Under the pieces are notes generated by a model. The model had not been told where the DNA came from and searched no databases. It saw only the letters and a program-made list of their open reading frames with translations. Positions 44,846-53,984 of a stretch of 64,000 nucleotides of DNA are shown here, one piece after another (the stretch's first letter is position 1; each line of letters begins with the position of its first letter). The stretch comes from Limnohabitans sp. 103DPR2. Its GTDB lineage: Bacteria; Pseudomonadota; Gammaproteobacteria; Burkholderiales; Burkholderiaceae_C. Position numbers and translations under genes: made by a program. The DNA lies in NCBI RefSeq assembly GCF_001412575.1, contig NZ_CP011834.1, positions 620,001 to 684,000 of the forward strand, written 5' to 3'.

Positions 44846-46657
44846 ATGCCCAGCTATACCCCTCCCCTGCGTGACCTTCAATTTGTGTTGCACGAGTTGC
44901 TCGATTTGGAAAATGAACTCAAGGCCATGCCCAAGCATGCCGAGACCGACGCCGACACCATCAATGCGGTGTTGGAAGAGGGCGGTAAATTTGCGGCCGA
45001 AGTGGTCTTCCCCTTGAATGTGTCGGGTGACGAAGAAGGTTGCAAACTCAATCGCGACACCCATGAAGTGACCGCACCCACCGGCTTCAAAGAAGCGTAT
45101 GCCAAGTACGTGGAAGGCGGCTGGGCGGCATTGAGCGCCGAAGAAGAATACGGCGGTCAAGGATTGCCCTTGGTGGTCAATCAGTGCTTCTTTGAAATGC
45201 TGAACTCCGCCAATCAAGCTTGGACCATGTACCCAGGCTTGTCGCATGGCGCGCATGCATGCTTGTCAGCGCACGGCTCGCCTGCTCAAAAGAGCACTTA
45301 CTTGCCCAAGCTCACCAGCGGTGAGTGGACCGGCACCATGTGCTTGACAGAGCCTCATTGCGGTACCGATTTGGGCATGTTGCGAACCAAAGCCGAACCC
45401 CAAGCCGATGGCACTTATCGCTTAACTGGTCAAAAGATTTTCATCAGCGCTGGCGAGCACGATTTGGCGAGCAACATTGTTCACTTGGTGTTGGCACGTT
45501 TACCCGATGCCCCGGTGGGCAGCAAAGGCATCAGTTTGTTTGTGGTGCCCAAATACAAAGTCAACGCCGATGGTTCGGTCGGTGAACGAAATGGCATTTA
45601 CTGTGGCGGCTTGGAACACAAGATGGGGATCCATGGCAATGCCACGTGCCAGATGGTGCTCGATGGCGCAGTGGGCGACATGGTGGGCCAGCCCAACAAA
45701 GGTTTGGCCGCCATGTTTGTGATGATGAATGGCGCGCGTTTGGGCGTGGGCAATCAGTCTTTGGGCTTGACCGAGGTGGCGTATCAAAATGCCTTGGCCT
45801 ATGCCAAAGACCGCATCCAAATGCGCAGTTTGTCGGGCGTCAAAGCACCGGCTAAACCTGCAGATCCTATTTTGGTTCACCCCGATGTGCGCCGTATGTT
45901 GTTGACGGCCAAGGCCTATGCTGAAGGGGGCCGAGCTTTGGCCTGCTATGGCGCCTTGTTGATCGATAAAGAACTGAACCATCCCGATGAAAAAGTGCGC
46001 GCCGACTCTGCCGAAATTTTGGCGCTGTTGACGCCTATTGTGAAAGCCTTCTTGACCGACAACGGTTATCAAGCCACCACCATGTGCCAGCAAGTGTTTG
46101 GCGGTCACGGCTACATCAAAGAGTGGGGCATGGAGCAGTATGTGCGCGACGCACGCATCAACATGATCTATGAAGGCACCAATGGCATTCAAGCACTCGA
46201 CTTGCTCGGCCGCAAAGTCTTGGGCAATCAAGGTGCCAGCTTGCAGAAATTTGGCAAGTTGATTGGCAAACTGGTGGCGCAAGAAATGGGCAACGAAGCC
46301 ATGGCCGAGTTCATCAAGCCACTGGCAGACTTGGGCCAGAAGATGACCCAGTTCACCACCGAAATTGGCATGAAGGCCATGGGCAATGCCGATGAAGTGG
46401 GCGCCGCGTCTGTCGATTATTTGCGTGTGGCCGGCCACCTCGTGTTTGCTTACTTCTGGGCTCGCATGGCGCAAGTGGCTTTGGCCAAAATTGCAGCGGC
46501 TGAAGAAGAAGCACAACGCCCCGATCCTTTCTACAAAGCCAAATTGCAAACAGCGCGTTTCTACTTTGCGCGTCTGTTGCCCGAAACGCTGACGCTGATG
46601 AACACTGCACGCTCGGGTGCAGATGTCTTGATGGACACCGATTTGGCTTTGGCTTGA
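44846..46657 (+). CDS. Acyl-CoA dehydrogenase, long form with extra C-terminal domain
   Basis: 603 aa FAD enzyme. The alpha-beta-alpha core has MCLTEPHCGTDLG, GQKIFIS and GGLEHKMGIHGNATC. The catalytic Glu lies in MIYEGTNGIQALDLLGRK. A further C-terminal helical domain (about 470-600, AcylCoA_DH_C type) is present. It introduces the 2,3-double bond in fatty acyl-CoA; the long form is generally associated with medium/long-chain or aryl substrates. It heads the catabolic part of a TetR-controlled operon with an enoyl-CoA hydratase and a thioesterase. Confidence 0.94.
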   Translation: MPSYTPPLRDLQFVLHELLDLENELKAMPKHAETDADTINAVLEEGGKFAAEVVFPLNVSGDEEGCKLNRDTHEVTAPTGFKEAYAKYVEGGWAALSAEEEYGGQGLPLVVNQCFFEMLNSANQAWTMYPGLSHGAHACLSAHGSPAQKSTYLPKLTSGEWTGTMCLTEPHCGTDLGMLRTKAEPQADGTYRLTGQKIFISAGEHDLASNIVHLVLARLPDAPVGSKGISLFVVPKYKVNADGSVGERNGIYCGGLEHKMGIHGNATCQMVLDGAVGDMVGQPNKGLAAMFVMMNGARLGVGNQSLGLTEVAYQNALAYAKDRIQMRSLSGVKAPAKPADPILVHPDVRRMLLTAKAYAEGGRALACYGALLIDKELNHPDEKVRADSAEILALLTPIVKAFLTDNGYQATTMCQQVFGGHGYIKEWGMEQYVRDARINMIYEGTNGIQALDLLGRKVLGNQGASLQKFGKLIGKLVAQEMGNEAMAEFIKPLADLGQKMTQFTTEIGMKAMGNADEVGAASVDYLRVAGHLVFAYFWARMAQVALAKIAAAEEEAQRPDPFYKAKLQTARFYFARLLPETLTLMNTARSGADVLMDTDLALA

Positions 46658-46695
46658 ACATTGAACACTGACCAACCCCTCCGAAGGAAACATCC

Positions 46696-47163
46696 ATGCA
46701 ATCCTCATTCCATTTGTCCCAACTGTTGAAATCATTCATCATGTTGGGCGTTGCCGCTTTGGCGACCAGCGCCATGGCCAACTCGCCTGTGGGTCAGTGG
46801 CACACCATTGACGACAAAACCGGTGAGCTCAAAAGCATGGTGGTGATCGTGGAGCAGCAAGGTGTGATCAAGGGGCGCGTTGAAAAATTGCTACGCAAAG
46901 ACGCAGATCAGAATGCCAAGTGCGACAAGTGCAGCGACGACCGCAAGAACCAAGCGGTGTTGGGGCTTGAGATTATTCGAGGCGCCAAAAAAGCCAGCGG
47001 TAAAAATGTCTGGGAAGACGGCGAAATTCTCGATCCTGAAAACGGCAAAACTTATGGCCTTCGTCTCACCCCCATTGAGAATGGCGCGAAACTGGAAGTG
47101 CGTGGTTCGATCGGTCCCTTCGGTCGTACGCAAACTTGGGTTCGTGTACCCGGCACCAACTGA
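46696..47163 (+). CDS. DUF2147 domain-containing exported protein
   Basis: 155 aa. A hydrophobic signal peptide (about 10-29, ending AMANS) precedes a DUF2147 domain that begins SPVGQWHTIDDKTGELKSMVVI, includes a CDKCSDDRKNQ cysteine pair and ends in the conserved RTQTWVRV. These are small periplasmic beta-rich proteins of unknown function, often found in or near fatty-acid gene clusters in Burkholderiales. A good ribosome site (GAAGGAAA) precedes it. Confidence 0.88.
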   Translation: MQSSFHLSQLLKSFIMLGVAALATSAMANSPVGQWHTIDDKTGELKSMVVIVEQQGVIKGRVEKLLRKDADQNAKCDKCSDDRKNQAVLGLEIIRGAKKASGKNVWEDGEILDPENGKTYGLRLTPIENGAKLEVRGSIGPFGRTQTWVRVPGTN

Positions 47164-47195
47164 AACCCATTGAATCGATAGAAAGACACCAGACC

Positions 47196-47960
47196 ATGTC
47201 AGACATCTTGACCCACATCGACGCCGGGGTGATGACCCTCACCTTCAACCGCCTCGACAAAAAGAATTCCATCACAGGCGATATGTACGCCGCCATGGCG
47301 CAAGCCGTCGACCAGGCGCAAGCCGATCCCGCCATCCGTGTCTTGGTGATTCAAGGCCACGAATCGATCTTCAGTGCCGGCAACGACATTGGTGATTTTT
47401 TGAACAAGCCACCTTCCACGGTGGACTCGCCCGTGTTCCATTTCATGCGCGCGTTGACCACCTTTGAGAAGCCCGCCATTGCCGCCGTAGCAGGTCCTGC
47501 TGTGGGCATTGGCACCACCTTGCTTTTCCATTGCGACTTGGTCTACGCGGGTGACAATGCTGCGTTCTCCATGCCCTTTGTGAATTTGGGTTTGTGCCCT
47601 GAGTTTGCCTCCAGTGTGTTGGCCCCGCAAATGTTTGGCTATCACCGAGCTGCTGAAGCCTTGTTGTTGGGCGAAGCTTTTTTTGCAGAAGCCGCGCTGG
47701 AGATTGGCTTGGTCAATCGCGTGGTGCCACCCACAGAAGTCAATGGCTACGCACAAGCGCAAGCCAAAAAGTTGGCGGCCAAACCTTTGTCTGCTTTGGT
47801 TGAGACCAAGCGTTTGATGAAGAGCGGTCAATCCAAGGTGCTGATTGAGCGCATGGGTGAAGAGGGGCAAAGTTTCCGCCGCATGCTCACCGAGCCTGCA
47901 GCGCGTGAGGCATTTGGCGCCTTCATGGAAAAACGCAAGCCCGACTTCTCTAAAATCTAA
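47196..47960 (+). CDS. Enoyl-CoA hydratase/isomerase-family protein
   Basis: 254 aa crotonase-fold enzyme. The oxyanion-hole segments are IFSAGNDIGDF and AGPAVGIGTTLLFHCDLVYA. The active-site Glu pair of true hydratases is only partly apparent (LGLCPEFAS has one Glu), so an isomerase or a specialised hydratase is possible. The start at 47196 fits the family better than an upstream frame from 47136 that would overlap DUF2147. It acts with the operon's acyl-CoA dehydrogenase. Confidence 0.9.
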   Translation: MSDILTHIDAGVMTLTFNRLDKKNSITGDMYAAMAQAVDQAQADPAIRVLVIQGHESIFSAGNDIGDFLNKPPSTVDSPVFHFMRALTTFEKPAIAAVAGPAVGIGTTLLFHCDLVYAGDNAAFSMPFVNLGLCPEFASSVLAPQMFGYHRAAEALLLGEAFFAEAALEIGLVNRVVPPTEVNGYAQAQAKKLAAKPLSALVETKRLMKSGQSKVLIERMGEEGQSFRRMLTEPAAREAFGAFMEKRKPDFSKI

Positions 47961-47979
47961 GTTGATCTCTCAACTTAGA
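47956..47979 (+). repeat. Hairpin spanning the stop codon of the enoyl-CoA hydratase gene
   Basis: Perfect 9-bp arms TCTAAGTTG (47956-47964) and CAACTTAGA (47971-47979) with a 6-nt loop. The stem includes the TAA stop and ends 7 nt before the ATG of the thioesterase gene. No T-run follows, so it probably affects translation or mRNA stability rather than termination. Confidence 0.7.
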
Positions 47980-47986
47980 ATGCCCC

Positions 47987-48478
47987 ATGACTTCCTCTCG
48001 CGCAGACATCCCACCGCAGGTTACTTTTGAGCCTGAGTTCATCGAAGGTTTGCGCGAGATCTACGAAGACAAAATTCTTTTCAACCAATGGATGGGGTTG
48101 AAGGTTTCAAGCATTGAAGCCACTGGCATCGTGGCGCACCTCACCATGAAACCCGAATTGGTAGGGCACTTTGCGTACCATCGAATTCACGGTGGCGTGA
48201 TCAGTGCGGTGTTGGACGCCATGGGCAGCTTGGCTGTTTTGGCAGCCCTCGGTGCCAAACACATGGACGAAGCGCCTGCCAAACGGCTTGAGCGGTTTGC
48301 CCGTCACAGCACCATAGATTTGCGCATCGACTTTTTACGCCCTGGCATTGGGGACGAATTTGTCATTCATGCTGAAGCCGTTCGCGTGGGTGCCCGGGTG
48401 GGCAATGCGCGCATGGAGTTTCGTGCGGCCGACGGTAAGTTGCTGTCAACGGGCACCGCGGCCTATCTCACCTCTTGA
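47987..48478 (+). CDS. PaaI-like hotdog thioesterase
   Basis: 163 aa single hotdog domain. The helix segment FAYHRIHGGVISAVLDAMGSLAVLAAL is the central hotdog helix, and the HGG motif is typical of PaaI/YbgC-like acyl-CoA thioesterases. The strand DLRIDFLRPG follows. It probably releases free acids from acyl-CoA and closes the TetR-controlled operon. The ribosome site is weak, perhaps because of the hairpin directly upstream. Confidence 0.88.
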   Translation: MTSSRADIPPQVTFEPEFIEGLREIYEDKILFNQWMGLKVSSIEATGIVAHLTMKPELVGHFAYHRIHGGVISAVLDAMGSLAVLAALGAKHMDEAPAKRLERFARHSTIDLRIDFLRPGIGDEFVIHAEAVRVGARVGNARMEFRAADGKLLSTGTAAYLTS

Positions 48479-48530
48479 ACTCAGGTCGCTGGGGCATCGC
48501 GCCCTGAGCACAGAAGTCATTCCTCAAGCT

Positions 48531-48932
48531 TTAGCGTTCTGGCACAGGCGTCGGTTTGCCATCTGCATCGATGGCCACATAGGTTAGGCGCGCTTCTGTC
48601 ACCTTGATGAACTCCCCCTGGTTGGAAAAGCGCTCTGCAAACACTTCCACTTGCACCGTGATGGACGTTCGACCAACGCGCGTGATGCGTGAAAAAAACG
48701 AAAGCAGATCGCCCACTTTGACCGGTTGCTTGAAGATGAATTCATTCACAGCCACAGTGGCCATGCGGCCGCGTACCAGTCTGGCGGGGAGCACGGCACC
48801 AGCCAAGTCGACCTGAGCCATGACCCAACCACCAAAAATATCGCCATTGGCATTGCAGTCGGCGGGCATGGGGATGACCTTGAGCACCAGCTCTTGGTCG
48901 GTGGGCAAGGCTACTTTTTCAGGAGGGTTCAT
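48531..48932 (-). CDS. YciA-type acyl-CoA thioesterase
   Basis: 133 aa hotdog protein. NANGDIFGGWVMAQVDLAG contains the Asn and Asp used by YciA/ACOT-type enzymes. The C-terminal part has FIKVTEARLTYVAIDADGKPTPVPE. The start at 48932 (MNPPEKV) agrees with homologue length; an extension to 48971 is unlikely. It faces the upstream operon convergently and is divergent from the ABC exporter gene. Confidence 0.92.
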   Translation of the reverse strand: MNPPEKVALPTDQELVLKVIPMPADCNANGDIFGGWVMAQVDLAGAVLPARLVRGRMATVAVNEFIFKQPVKVGDLLSFFSRITRVGRTSITVQVEVFAERFSNQGEFIKVTEARLTYVAIDADGKPTPVPER

Positions 48933-49003
48933 AGAGGGACCTTCGGTGATGACGTCAAGACGGGGGCACAATGAGGGCTTGATTTTGATTCAGATTGTGA
49001 CCC

Positions 49004-50851
49004 ATGCGCCATCACGGTGAAAGTTCTTCCGCCCCCACAGCACCTGCCACACCCGGAACCGCCGTCGCGCAGCCGCCCCAAAAAGACTCGGATGGCCGTA
49101 CATTGAAGCGTTTGTTGCCCTATTTGTTGGCTTACAAATGGCGAGTGGCCGCTGCGCTGATGTTCATGGTGGGCGCCAAGCTGGCCAACGTCAGTGTGCC
49201 CATCTTGCTGAAAAATTTGGTGGATGCCATGAGCTTCAAGCCAAGTGATCCGGCGCAAGTCTTGGTGGTGCCTGTGGCTTTGCTGGTGGGCTATGGCGCG
49301 CTACGGCTCATGACCTCGGCGTTCACAGAACTGCGAGAGTTGGTGTTTGCCAAGGCCACACAAGGCGCAGCACGTAGCATTGCACTGGAAACTTTTCAAC
49401 ATTTGCACGCCTTGAGCTTGCGCTTTCATTTGGCCCGTCAGACGGGAGGTATGACGCGCGACATTGAGCGCGGCGTGCGCGGCATTGAGTCGCTCATCTC
49501 TTATTCGCTTTACAGCATCGTGCCCACCCTCATTGAGGTGGCCTTGGTCTTGTCGATATTGGCTGTGAAGTTTGATGCGTGGTTTGCTTGGATCACGCTG
49601 GCGGCCTTGGGCTTTTACATTTTCTTCACGGTGCAAGTCACCGAATGGCGCACCCACTTTCGAAAACAAGCCAATGAGTTTGATTCTGCCGCGCATACCA
49701 AGGCGATCGATTCCTTGCTGAACTACGAAACCGTGAAGTACTTTGGCAATGAGGCTTACGAGGCCAATCGCTATGACGAAAGCTTAGAGCGCCTGAGAAA
49801 AGCGCGCCTGAAATCTCAAACCTCCTTGTCGCTTTTGAATACGGGGCAACAGCTGATCATTGCAGCTGCTTTGGTGGCCATGTTGTGGCGCGCGACCCAG
49901 GGTGTTGTCGATGGCCGCATGACCTTGGGCGATTTGGTCATGATCAATGCCTTCATGATTCAACTCTACATACCGCTCAACTTCTTGGGCGTGCTGTACC
50001 GTGAAATCAAGCAAAGCCTGACCGATCTCGACAAGATGTTTGTCCTGATGGACCGCGAACGCGAAGTGGCCGATGTGCCGCATGCCCCCGATTTGAATTG
50101 CCAAGCGGGTGCGCATTTGAAATTTGAGAACGTCTCGTTTGCCTACGAGGCTGACCGGCCCATTTTGCACAACATCAGCTTTGAAATTCCTTCTGGCAAA
50201 ACGGTGGCCGTGGTCGGCCCCTCGGGTTCTGGCAAATCCACCTTGGCGCGTTTGATGTTCCGTTTCTACGACGTTCAACAAGGTCGCATCAGCATCAATG
50301 GCCAAGACATTCGCCAAGTGACTCAGCACAGCGTGCGCAAGTCTTTGGGCATCGTGCCGCAAGACACCGTGCTGTTCAACGATACGGTGGCCTACAACAT
50401 TGGCTACGGCCGAACTGGTGCGACCCAAGAAGAAATAGAAACAGCGGCCAAGGCGGCGCGCATCCATGACTTCATTGTGTCCACCCCCAAAGGCTATGCC
50501 ACCTCGGTGGGTGAGCGCGGCCTCAAATTGTCGGGCGGCGAAAAGCAACGCGTGGCCATTGCCCGCACGCTTCTCAAGAACCCACCCATCTTGGTGTTTG
50601 ACGAGGCCACCTCGGCCCTCGATTCGGCCAACGAACGCGCCATCCAGGCCGAGCTGGCCAGTGCCGCGCAAAACAAAACCACGCTGGTCATTGCGCACCG
50701 ATTGTCAACGGTGGTGGATGCACACGAGATTTTGGTGATGGAGGCTGGTCACATCATCGAGCGCGGCAATCATGCGCAATTGCTGCAACTGGGCGGGCGC
50801 TACGCGCAAATGTGGTCCTTGCAACAGAACTCTGAGGCGGATGCAGGATAA
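49004..50851 (+). CDS. Atm1/HMT-type ABC exporter (permease-ATPase fusion)
   Basis: 615 aa half-transporter. A Pro/Ala-rich cytoplasmic N-tail (about 1-28) is followed by six membrane helices (about 38-330) and an ATPase domain with GPSGSGKST, LSGGEKQRVAIARTLL and ILVFDEATSALD. The membrane domain includes LETFQHLHALSLRFHLARQTGGMTRDIERG and NYETVKYFGNEAYE, hallmarks of the ABCB7/Atm1 group. Those dimers export glutathione-derived persulfides or metal-glutathione complexes. gshB and a persulfide dioxygenase occur elsewhere in the window, but direct coupling is speculative. Confidence 0.94.
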   Translation: MRHHGESSSAPTAPATPGTAVAQPPQKDSDGRTLKRLLPYLLAYKWRVAAALMFMVGAKLANVSVPILLKNLVDAMSFKPSDPAQVLVVPVALLVGYGALRLMTSAFTELRELVFAKATQGAARSIALETFQHLHALSLRFHLARQTGGMTRDIERGVRGIESLISYSLYSIVPTLIEVALVLSILAVKFDAWFAWITLAALGFYIFFTVQVTEWRTHFRKQANEFDSAAHTKAIDSLLNYETVKYFGNEAYEANRYDESLERLRKARLKSQTSLSLLNTGQQLIIAAALVAMLWRATQGVVDGRMTLGDLVMINAFMIQLYIPLNFLGVLYREIKQSLTDLDKMFVLMDREREVADVPHAPDLNCQAGAHLKFENVSFAYEADRPILHNISFEIPSGKTVAVVGPSGSGKSTLARLMFRFYDVQQGRISINGQDIRQVTQHSVRKSLGIVPQDTVLFNDTVAYNIGYGRTGATQEEIETAAKAARIHDFIVSTPKGYATSVGERGLKLSGGEKQRVAIARTLLKNPPILVFDEATSALDSANERAIQAELASAAQNKTTLVIAHRLSTVVDAHEILVMEAGHIIERGNHAQLLQLGGRYAQMWSLQQNSEADAG

Positions 50852-50858
50852 TGTTGGC

Positions 50859-51170
50859 ATGGAAACCAAGTGGCTTGAAGACTTTGTGAGCTTGGCTGAA
50901 ACCCGCAGTTTCAGCCGATCCGCGCAGCTTCGCCACGTGACGCAGCCAGCGTTTTCTAGGCGCATTCAGTCCTTGGAAGCGTGGGCCGGTGTGGCCTTGA
51001 TCGATCGCAGTTCTTACCCCACTCGACTCACGCCCGCTGGCGAAACTTTATACGCCCAAGCTTTGGAACTCTTACAGTCCTTGCACAACACCCGCGACAT
51101 GTTGCGGTCTCAAGGCTTGGCAGAGCAAGACCTGATGGCCTTGCTCGAACCTTCATTGCAAAAATCTTGA
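50859..51170 (+). CDS. Truncated LysR-type HTH protein (likely gene remnant)
   Basis: 103 aa. It has a complete LysR winged HTH ([37 protein letters not shown]) and the linker helix to about residue 87. It then ends in a short tail [12 protein letters not shown] instead of the roughly 200-residue effector domain. The codons are intact up to a normal TGA, and pyrC starts 13 nt later, so an internal deletion that joined the N-terminus to the last codons is more likely than a frameshift. It could still bind DNA as a dimer without effector control. The start has no strong ribosome site. Confidence 0.8.
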   Translation: METKWLEDFVSLAETRSFSRSAQLRHVTQPAFSRRIQSLEAWAGVALIDRSSYPTRLTPAGETLYAQALELLQSLHNTRDMLRSQGLAEQDLMALLEPSLQKS

Positions 51171-51183
51171 TTGGCAATTCACC

Positions 51184-52215
51184 ATGACATCCTCACTGAC
51201 GCTCACCCGCCCCGATGACTGGCACTTGCACGTGCGCGATGGCGCTGCACTTCAAACTGTGGTGCCGCATACCGCTGCACAATTTGGCCGCGCCATCATC
51301 ATGCCCAACTTGAAGCCACCGGTGACCACCGCCGAGTTAGCCTTGGCTTATAAATCCCGCATCATGGCGGCGGTGCCTCAGGGCGTGGCCTTCGAGCCCC
51401 TCATGACCTTGTACCTGACGGACAATTTGCCACCCGCAGAAATTGTCAAAGCCAAAGCGGCCGGTGTGGTTGCATGCAAACTGTATCCAGCAGGCGCTAC
51501 GACCAACAGCGATGCGGGTGTGACCGATTTGAAAAAGATTTACCCCACACTCGAAGCCATGCAAAAGGTGGGCATGCTGTTGTTGGTGCACGGCGAAGTG
51601 ACCAGCAGCGACATCGATTTGTTTGACCGTGAAGCGGCCTTCATCGACACCCAACTCATTCCTCTGCGACGCGATTTCCCCGAACTCAAAATTGTGTTCG
51701 AACACATCACAACCAAAGACGCCGCCGACTATGTCATGGCCGCCGATCGCTTTGTGGGTGCCACGCTCACTGCACATCACCTGCTGTACAACCGCAACGC
51801 CATTTTCACCGGTGGCATTCGCCCTCACTATTACTGCTTGCCTGTGCTCAAACGCGAAACACACCGTGTGGCTTTGCTCAACGCTGCAACATCGGGCAAC
51901 ACACGCTTCTTCTTGGGCACCGACAGTGCGCCGCATCCTGCGCACTTGAAAGAACACGCATCAGGTTGCGCAGGTTGCTACACCGCGCACGCCGCCCTCG
52001 AGATGTACGCCGAGGCCTTTGACAGTGTGGGCAAACTGGCGCAACTCGAAGCCTTCGCCAGTTTCAATGGTGCCGATTTCTACGGCTTGCCGCGCAACAC
52101 CGGCACCATCACCTTAAAGCGTGAAGCCTGGACCCCACCCGAGAGCTTCCAATTTGGTGAAGCCGAATTGAAACCTTTGCGCTCGGGTGAAGCCTTGCCA
52201 TGGCGAGTGGCCTAA
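51184..52215 (+). CDS. pyrC: Dihydroorotase
   Basis: 343 aa, type II dihydroorotase length. It cyclises carbamoyl-aspartate to dihydroorotate in pyrimidine synthesis. [10 protein letters not shown] gives the two zinc His residues, [13 protein letters not shown] the carboxylated Lys, VHGEV and FEHITT further His ligands, and GTDSAPHP the catalytic Asp. Its 3' end overlaps the start of the DUF3025 gene by 16 bp. Confidence 0.97.
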   Translation: MTSSLTLTRPDDWHLHVRDGAALQTVVPHTAAQFGRAIIMPNLKPPVTTAELALAYKSRIMAAVPQGVAFEPLMTLYLTDNLPPAEIVKAKAAGVVACKLYPAGATTNSDAGVTDLKKIYPTLEAMQKVGMLLLVHGEVTSSDIDLFDREAAFIDTQLIPLRRDFPELKIVFEHITTKDAADYVMAADRFVGATLTAHHLLYNRNAIFTGGIRPHYYCLPVLKRETHRVALLNAATSGNTRFFLGTDSAPHPAHLKEHASGCAGCYTAHAALEMYAEAFDSVGKLAQLEAFASFNGADFYGLPRNTGTITLKREAWTPPESFQFGEAELKPLRSGEALPWRVA

Positions 52216-52985
52216 GCCTCATTGATTGGACCGCGCCTTGGCTTACGCCTTGGCGTGCCACCGGAGAGCGCATGGCGCAGCAGGTTGCACAAGGCCAGTC
52301 AGTGGCCGAGGCCTGCAATGGCGCACTTGCCACGCTGCGAGCGTTGGCGCAGCAGGCATCGCCTGCCAAGGCTGTTTGCCACGTGCAGTTTGTCTCGCAA
52401 GACAACTTGCCTGAGGGCATGGCCTACGAGCAATTCATTTTTGAACAGCATGCCGTGCCCACGCGTGAGGGCCTGCACGATTTTTTCAACGCTTTGTGTT
52501 GGTTGCATTTTCCGTTGGCCAAGCAACAACTCAATCAACTTCAAGCAGCCGCCATCCAAAGCCAGGGGGTCGGTGCCGTACGCGGCCCTGTCCGTGATGC
52601 TGTCACGGTGTTTGATGAGAACGCCTGTTTGCTCCAAGTTGAGGATGTCATTTGGGACGCCTTAGAGCGGCGCGATTGGCAAGCGGCCTTTGTGACGCAC
52701 AGGGGCTTGTGGGGTAGCGCGCAGATGCAAATATTTGGACATGCGGCATTGGAAAAGTTGGTCGCCCCCTACAAGGCCATTACCGTGCACATGTGGCGTG
52801 TGCCCAACGGCTTGGCCGTGTTGGACTGGGATGCTTGGTTGTCCCAAGATTTACAAGCGGACAAATTGGCCCTCAAGCCTTTTTTGCCCACGCCTGTATT
52901 GGGCCTGCCCGGCTGGTGGCCCGAGAACATGGCGCCAGATTTTTACCAAGACGCTCAGGTTTTTCGCTTGCCTAGAACGGCCTAA
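52200..52985 (+). CDS. DUF3025 domain-containing protein
   Basis: 261 aa, no signal peptide or membrane segment. The DUF3025 core is seen in [40 protein letters not shown] and, further on, in [11 protein letters not shown] and [20 protein letters not shown]. Function is unknown. The overlap with pyrC suggests translational coupling, an arrangement I recall from other betaproteobacteria. A 10-bp inverted repeat spans its stop codon. Confidence 0.88.
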   Translation: MASGLSLIDWTAPWLTPWRATGERMAQQVAQGQSVAEACNGALATLRALAQQASPAKAVCHVQFVSQDNLPEGMAYEQFIFEQHAVPTREGLHDFFNALCWLHFPLAKQQLNQLQAAAIQSQGVGAVRGPVRDAVTVFDENACLLQVEDVIWDALERRDWQAAFVTHRGLWGSAQMQIFGHAALEKLVAPYKAITVHMWRVPNGLAVLDWDAWLSQDLQADKLALKPFLPTPVLGLPGWWPENMAPDFYQDAQVFRLPRTA

Positions 52986-53011
52986 TTCCGTTCCATTTTG
53001 AGGAATTAGGC
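52980..53011. repeat. Perfect 10-bp inverted repeat across the DUF3025 stop codon
   Basis: GCCTAATTCC (52980-52989) and GGAATTAGGC (53002-53011) enclose 12 nt. The arm includes the TAA stop. It is followed by only a loose T-rich stretch, so termination would be weak. It lies 8 bp upstream of the heat-shock-like -35 of htpX and could also be an operator. Confidence 0.75.
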
Positions 53012-53018
53012 GACCTCA

Positions 53019-53047
53019 CTTGATTTTGTTTGTGTGACCCCTAATAT
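53019..53047 (+). promoter_or_regulatory. Sigma-32-like heat-shock promoter of htpX
   Basis: CTTGATT (53019-53025) is followed after 12 bp by CCCCTAATAT (53038-53047). The heat-shock consensus is CTTGAAA, 11-16 bp, CCCCATnT. HtpX is a known heat-shock or envelope-stress protease, so motif and gene agree. The start codon is 48 nt downstream. Confidence 0.6.
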
Positions 53048-53094
53048 GCGAAGCGTGCGCTTGGCCTTCGCTGGGCGGTGGAACTTTATTCCTC

Positions 53095-53964
53095 ATGAAA
53101 CGTATTCTTTTGTTTGTGTTGACCAACTTGGCGGTGGTGCTGGTGTTGGGTGTGGTGGCCAGTTTGTTGGGCGTGAACCGATTCCTCACGGCCAATGGTT
53201 TGAACTTGGGCGCGCTGCTGGGCTATGCCCTCATCATGGGTTTTGGCGGTGCCATCATCTCCTTGCTGATCAGCAAGCCTGTGGCCAAATGGAGCTCTGG
53301 CGTGCAAGTGATTGCACAGCCCAGCAACGCCGACGAAAAATGGCTGGTCGACACCGTGCAAAAGTTGGCTGACAAGTCGGGCATTGGCATGCCTGAAGTC
53401 GGTATCTTTGAAGGTGACCCCAATGCCTTTGCCACAGGTGCGTTTAAAAACTCCGCTTTGGTGGCTGTATCAACAGGCTTGTTGCAAAACATGACGCACG
53501 AAGAAATCGAGGCGGTGTTGGCCCACGAGGTGGCGCACATTGCCAATGGCGACATGGTCACCATGACCCTGATTCAAGGCGTGATGAACACTTTTGTGGT
53601 CTTCTTGTCGCGTGTGGTGGGTTATGCCGTTGACAGCTTCTTGCGCAAAAACGACGAAGAAAACACGGGCCCTGGCATTGGCTACTGGGTGACCACCATT
53701 GTGTTGGACATTGTGCTCGGCTTCGCTGCTGCCATTGTGGTGGCTTGGTTCAGCCGTCAGCGCGAGTTCCGTGCCGACGCAGGTGCCGCTCAGTTGATGG
53801 GCCGCAAGCAGCCCATGATGAACGCCTTGGCGCGTTTGGGCGGCTTGCACACAGCCGAGTTGCCTAAGAGCGTTGCAGCCATGGGCATTGCGGGTGGCAT
53901 TGGTCAGTTGTTCTCAACACACCCTCCCATTGAAGAGCGCATTGCTGCTTTGCAAAACAGCTGA
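53095..53964 (+). CDS. htpX: Membrane zinc protease HtpX
   Basis: 289 aa M48 peptidase of the inner membrane that degrades misfolded membrane proteins with FtsH. Two N-terminal membrane segments (about 4-27 and 36-60) precede the catalytic HEVAH (His144, Glu145, His148). Two further hydrophobic segments (about 158-180 and 199-222) follow, and [10 protein letters not shown] supplies the third zinc ligand Glu. Full length, good match to E. coli HtpX (293 aa). A heat-shock-type promoter lies upstream and a strong terminator downstream. Confidence 0.97.
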   Translation: MKRILLFVLTNLAVVLVLGVVASLLGVNRFLTANGLNLGALLGYALIMGFGGAIISLLISKPVAKWSSGVQVIAQPSNADEKWLVDTVQKLADKSGIGMPEVGIFEGDPNAFATGAFKNSALVAVSTGLLQNMTHEEIEAVLAHEVAHIANGDMVTMTLIQGVMNTFVVFLSRVVGYAVDSFLRKNDEENTGPGIGYWVTTIVLDIVLGFAAAIVVAWFSRQREFRADAGAAQLMGRKQPMMNALARLGGLHTAELPKSVAAMGIAGGIGQLFSTHPPIEERIAALQNS

Positions 53965-53984
53965 TCTTGAACAGCTCCCATCTG

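Noticed and set aside
45500..46735. 411-aa open frame antisense to the acyl-CoA dehydrogenase
   Set aside because: It is a shadow of a strongly supported gene; no start signal or domain is seen.
48480..48515. CTCAGG...CCTGAG hairpin after the PaaI-like thioesterase gene as a terminator
   Set aside because: The stem is only 6 bp with a loop of more than 15 nt and no T-run on either strand.
49784..50698. 304-aa open frame antisense to the ABC exporter
   Set aside because: It overlaps the conserved ATPase domain in the opposite strand and has antisense-type composition.
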